Assembly: GCF_011043735.1 (NCBI RefSeq) | Contig: NZ_JAAKGV010000027.1 | Span: 1 to 64,000 of the forward strand | DNA length: 64,000 bases | Reading direction: 5' to 3' | Source of the DNA: Methylobacterium sp. DB0501 | GTDB lineage: Bacteria; Pseudomonadota; Alphaproteobacteria; Rhizobiales; Beijerinckiaceae | Shown here: in pieces, positions 63,032-64,000 of the stretch | How the letters are laid out: every line of letters starts with the position of its first letter | How positions within the stretch are numbered: the stretch's first letter is position 1 | Notes under the pieces: generated by a model | What the model saw: only the letters and a program-made list of their open reading frames with translations | The model's database searches: none | Told to the model about the DNA's origin: nothing | Translations under genes and position numbers: made by a program

Positions 63032-64000
63032 TTGACTGAAGATCACCAAGTCAGAGTTGATCACGCCTGGGCCAAGCGCGACGAGTCCGGTACGACACTT
63101 GCTCTGATCGATCACGGCGAGGATGTCGCTGCTGTCCTGCACACCGTGCTGACGCAGACCGTCTATCGGAGCAGGATCGCGATCCTCGCCGGACGCGCCT
63201 TGTCCGACCAGGACGTCGAGCGTTTGTGCGCACTTGCCTTCCTCCACGATCTCGGCAAAGCGAATAGTGGCTTCTGGCGGCGCCAATTTCCCGAGATGCC
63301 ACGTATCGGCCACACCGAGGTCGTTGGCGCTCTGTTCCACCATAGCGTGCAGCTCCGCAACCACGCCGCGGTGCGGGAGCTGGGCGACCTCATCGCGGCC
63401 TGGGGGGCGGCCCAACACCTCACGGCCGTGATGGCGCACCACGGCCGTCCGCTGGCGAGTTTCAGCCAGCAGGGCGCGACGAGCGGAGACAGCGCCAGAG
63501 AGGCACGGAAGAATGCCGGCTGGTGGCGCCCGGTCGACGGCTACGATCCGGTCGCCGAGGTGGCACGGCTCCTCGCCGCCGCGCGCCAGCGCTTCCCGCT
63601 CGCCTTCGCGGAGGGACCGCGGCTGCCCGACGCCCCGCGCGTCGTGGCGCTGCTCGCCGGCCTGACGACCCTGGCCGACTGGCTCGGCTCGGACACGGCG
63701 CATTTCCCCCTCGCGACGCCGCCCGATCTGCCGCGGTCGCAATTCGCGACGGCGCAGGCCGCTCTGGCGGTCGCCGAACGGGGGCTCGGCCCGCTGTCGC
63801 GCACGGCGCCCGCCTCCTTCGCGGCGGCCTTCGGCTTCTCGCCCTACGAGGCGCAGGAGAAGGCCGCCGCCGCGTGGCTCGGCGCGGTCGCCGCCCTCGA
63901 GGCCGAGACCGGCTCGGGCAAGACCGAGGCGGCCCTGTGGCGCGCCCTCGCGCTGATCGCCCGCGGCGAGGTCGACGCGCTGTACTTCGCGGTGCCGACC
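63032..64000 (+). CDS. cas3: CRISPR-associated helicase/nuclease Cas3, partial
   Basis: 323 codons from a TTG start preceded by GGAAGGGATCG, open to the window edge. An N-terminal HD nuclease domain is clear: H28 in DHGEDVAAV, H72-D73 in FLHDLGKANSGF, H94 in GHTEVVGALF and H136-H137 in MAHHGRP, then LTTLADWLGSD near the domain end. A helicase domain begins with the Walker A motif ETGSGKTEAAL at residues 292-302, followed by LYFAVPT (motif Ia). HD at the N-terminus fused to an SF2 helicase fits type I, most like I-E. Effector genes and the array should lie to the right. Confidence 0.9.
   Translation, partial: MTEDHQVRVDHAWAKRDESGTTLALIDHGEDVAAVLHTVLTQTVYRSRIAILAGRALSDQDVERLCALAFLHDLGKANSGFWRRQFPEMPRIGHTEVVGALFHHSVQLRNHAAVRELGDLIAAWGAAQHLTAVMAHHGRPLASFSQQGATSGDSAREARKNAGWWRPVDGYDPVAEVARLLAAARQRFPLAFAEGPRLPDAPRVVALLAGLTTLADWLGSDTAHFPLATPPDLPRSQFATAQAALAVAERGLGPLSRTAPASFAAAFGFSPYEAQEKAAAAWLGAVAALEAETGSGKTEAALWRALALIARGEVDALYFAVPT

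Overview
The window is GC-rich (about 70%) alphaproteobacterial DNA. Gene content, codon use, short ATGA/GTGA gene overlaps and repeated insertion-sequence debris fit Methylobacterium or a close Hyphomicrobiales relative. That assignment is inferred from style and protein families, not from a marker gene. No rRNA, tRNA or CRISPR repeat array was seen.

Layout. 1-2578: three IS3-family copies, one complete (496-1813) and two truncated. 2639-10896 (minus): a sugar-acid-type catabolic operon (SDR, sialidase-like propeller, sodium:solute symporter, DapA-family aldolase, iron ADH, PdxA2, DUF1537 kinase), headed by a chimeric gene and faced by a divergent FadR-type GntR regulator (11111-11857). 11858-12578: transposase debris. 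12579-18214: a HutC-type regulator divergent from an SsuABC/NMT1-type importer, an amidohydrolase and a TSUP permease. 18557-30224: a Ugp-like ABC importer, a divergent DeoR/GlpR-type regulator and a 2130-residue glycerophosphodiesterase-RTX exoprotein, together a plausible phosphodiester-scavenging locus. 30225-33770: decayed genes (receiver-like fragment, IS630 tail, truncated nitronate monooxygenase, internally deleted acyl-CoA ligase) around an orphan binding protein.

33926-45121: a TetR regulator and a plus-strand acyl-CoA catabolic run (SDR, ACAD, APH-type kinase, two enoyl-CoA hydratases, thiolase, a second orphan binding protein, a second ACAD, an acyl-CoA synthetase). The ACAD plus kinase pairing recalls 4-hydroxyacid (levulinate-type) degradation. 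45122-52549: a 7-bp satellite, a cobQ scrap, a frameshifted propeller gene, then a cobalamin riboswitch controlling btuB-btuF-btuC-btuD and an uncharacterised coupled gene. 53097-53743: a VapBC toxin-antitoxin pair beside an IS3 remnant. 54735-59699: a LysR regulator convergent with dabA-dabB, a DAB-type inorganic carbon uptake system. 59880-62881: gene scraps, an intact FAD monooxygenase, a small exported protein and a tyrosine-recombinase tail. From 63032 a TTG-initiated cas3 runs off the right edge, so a type I CRISPR-Cas locus probably lies just outside the window.

The window mixes several self-contained uptake-plus-catabolism modules, each with its own regulator, separated by scars of transposition and deletion.
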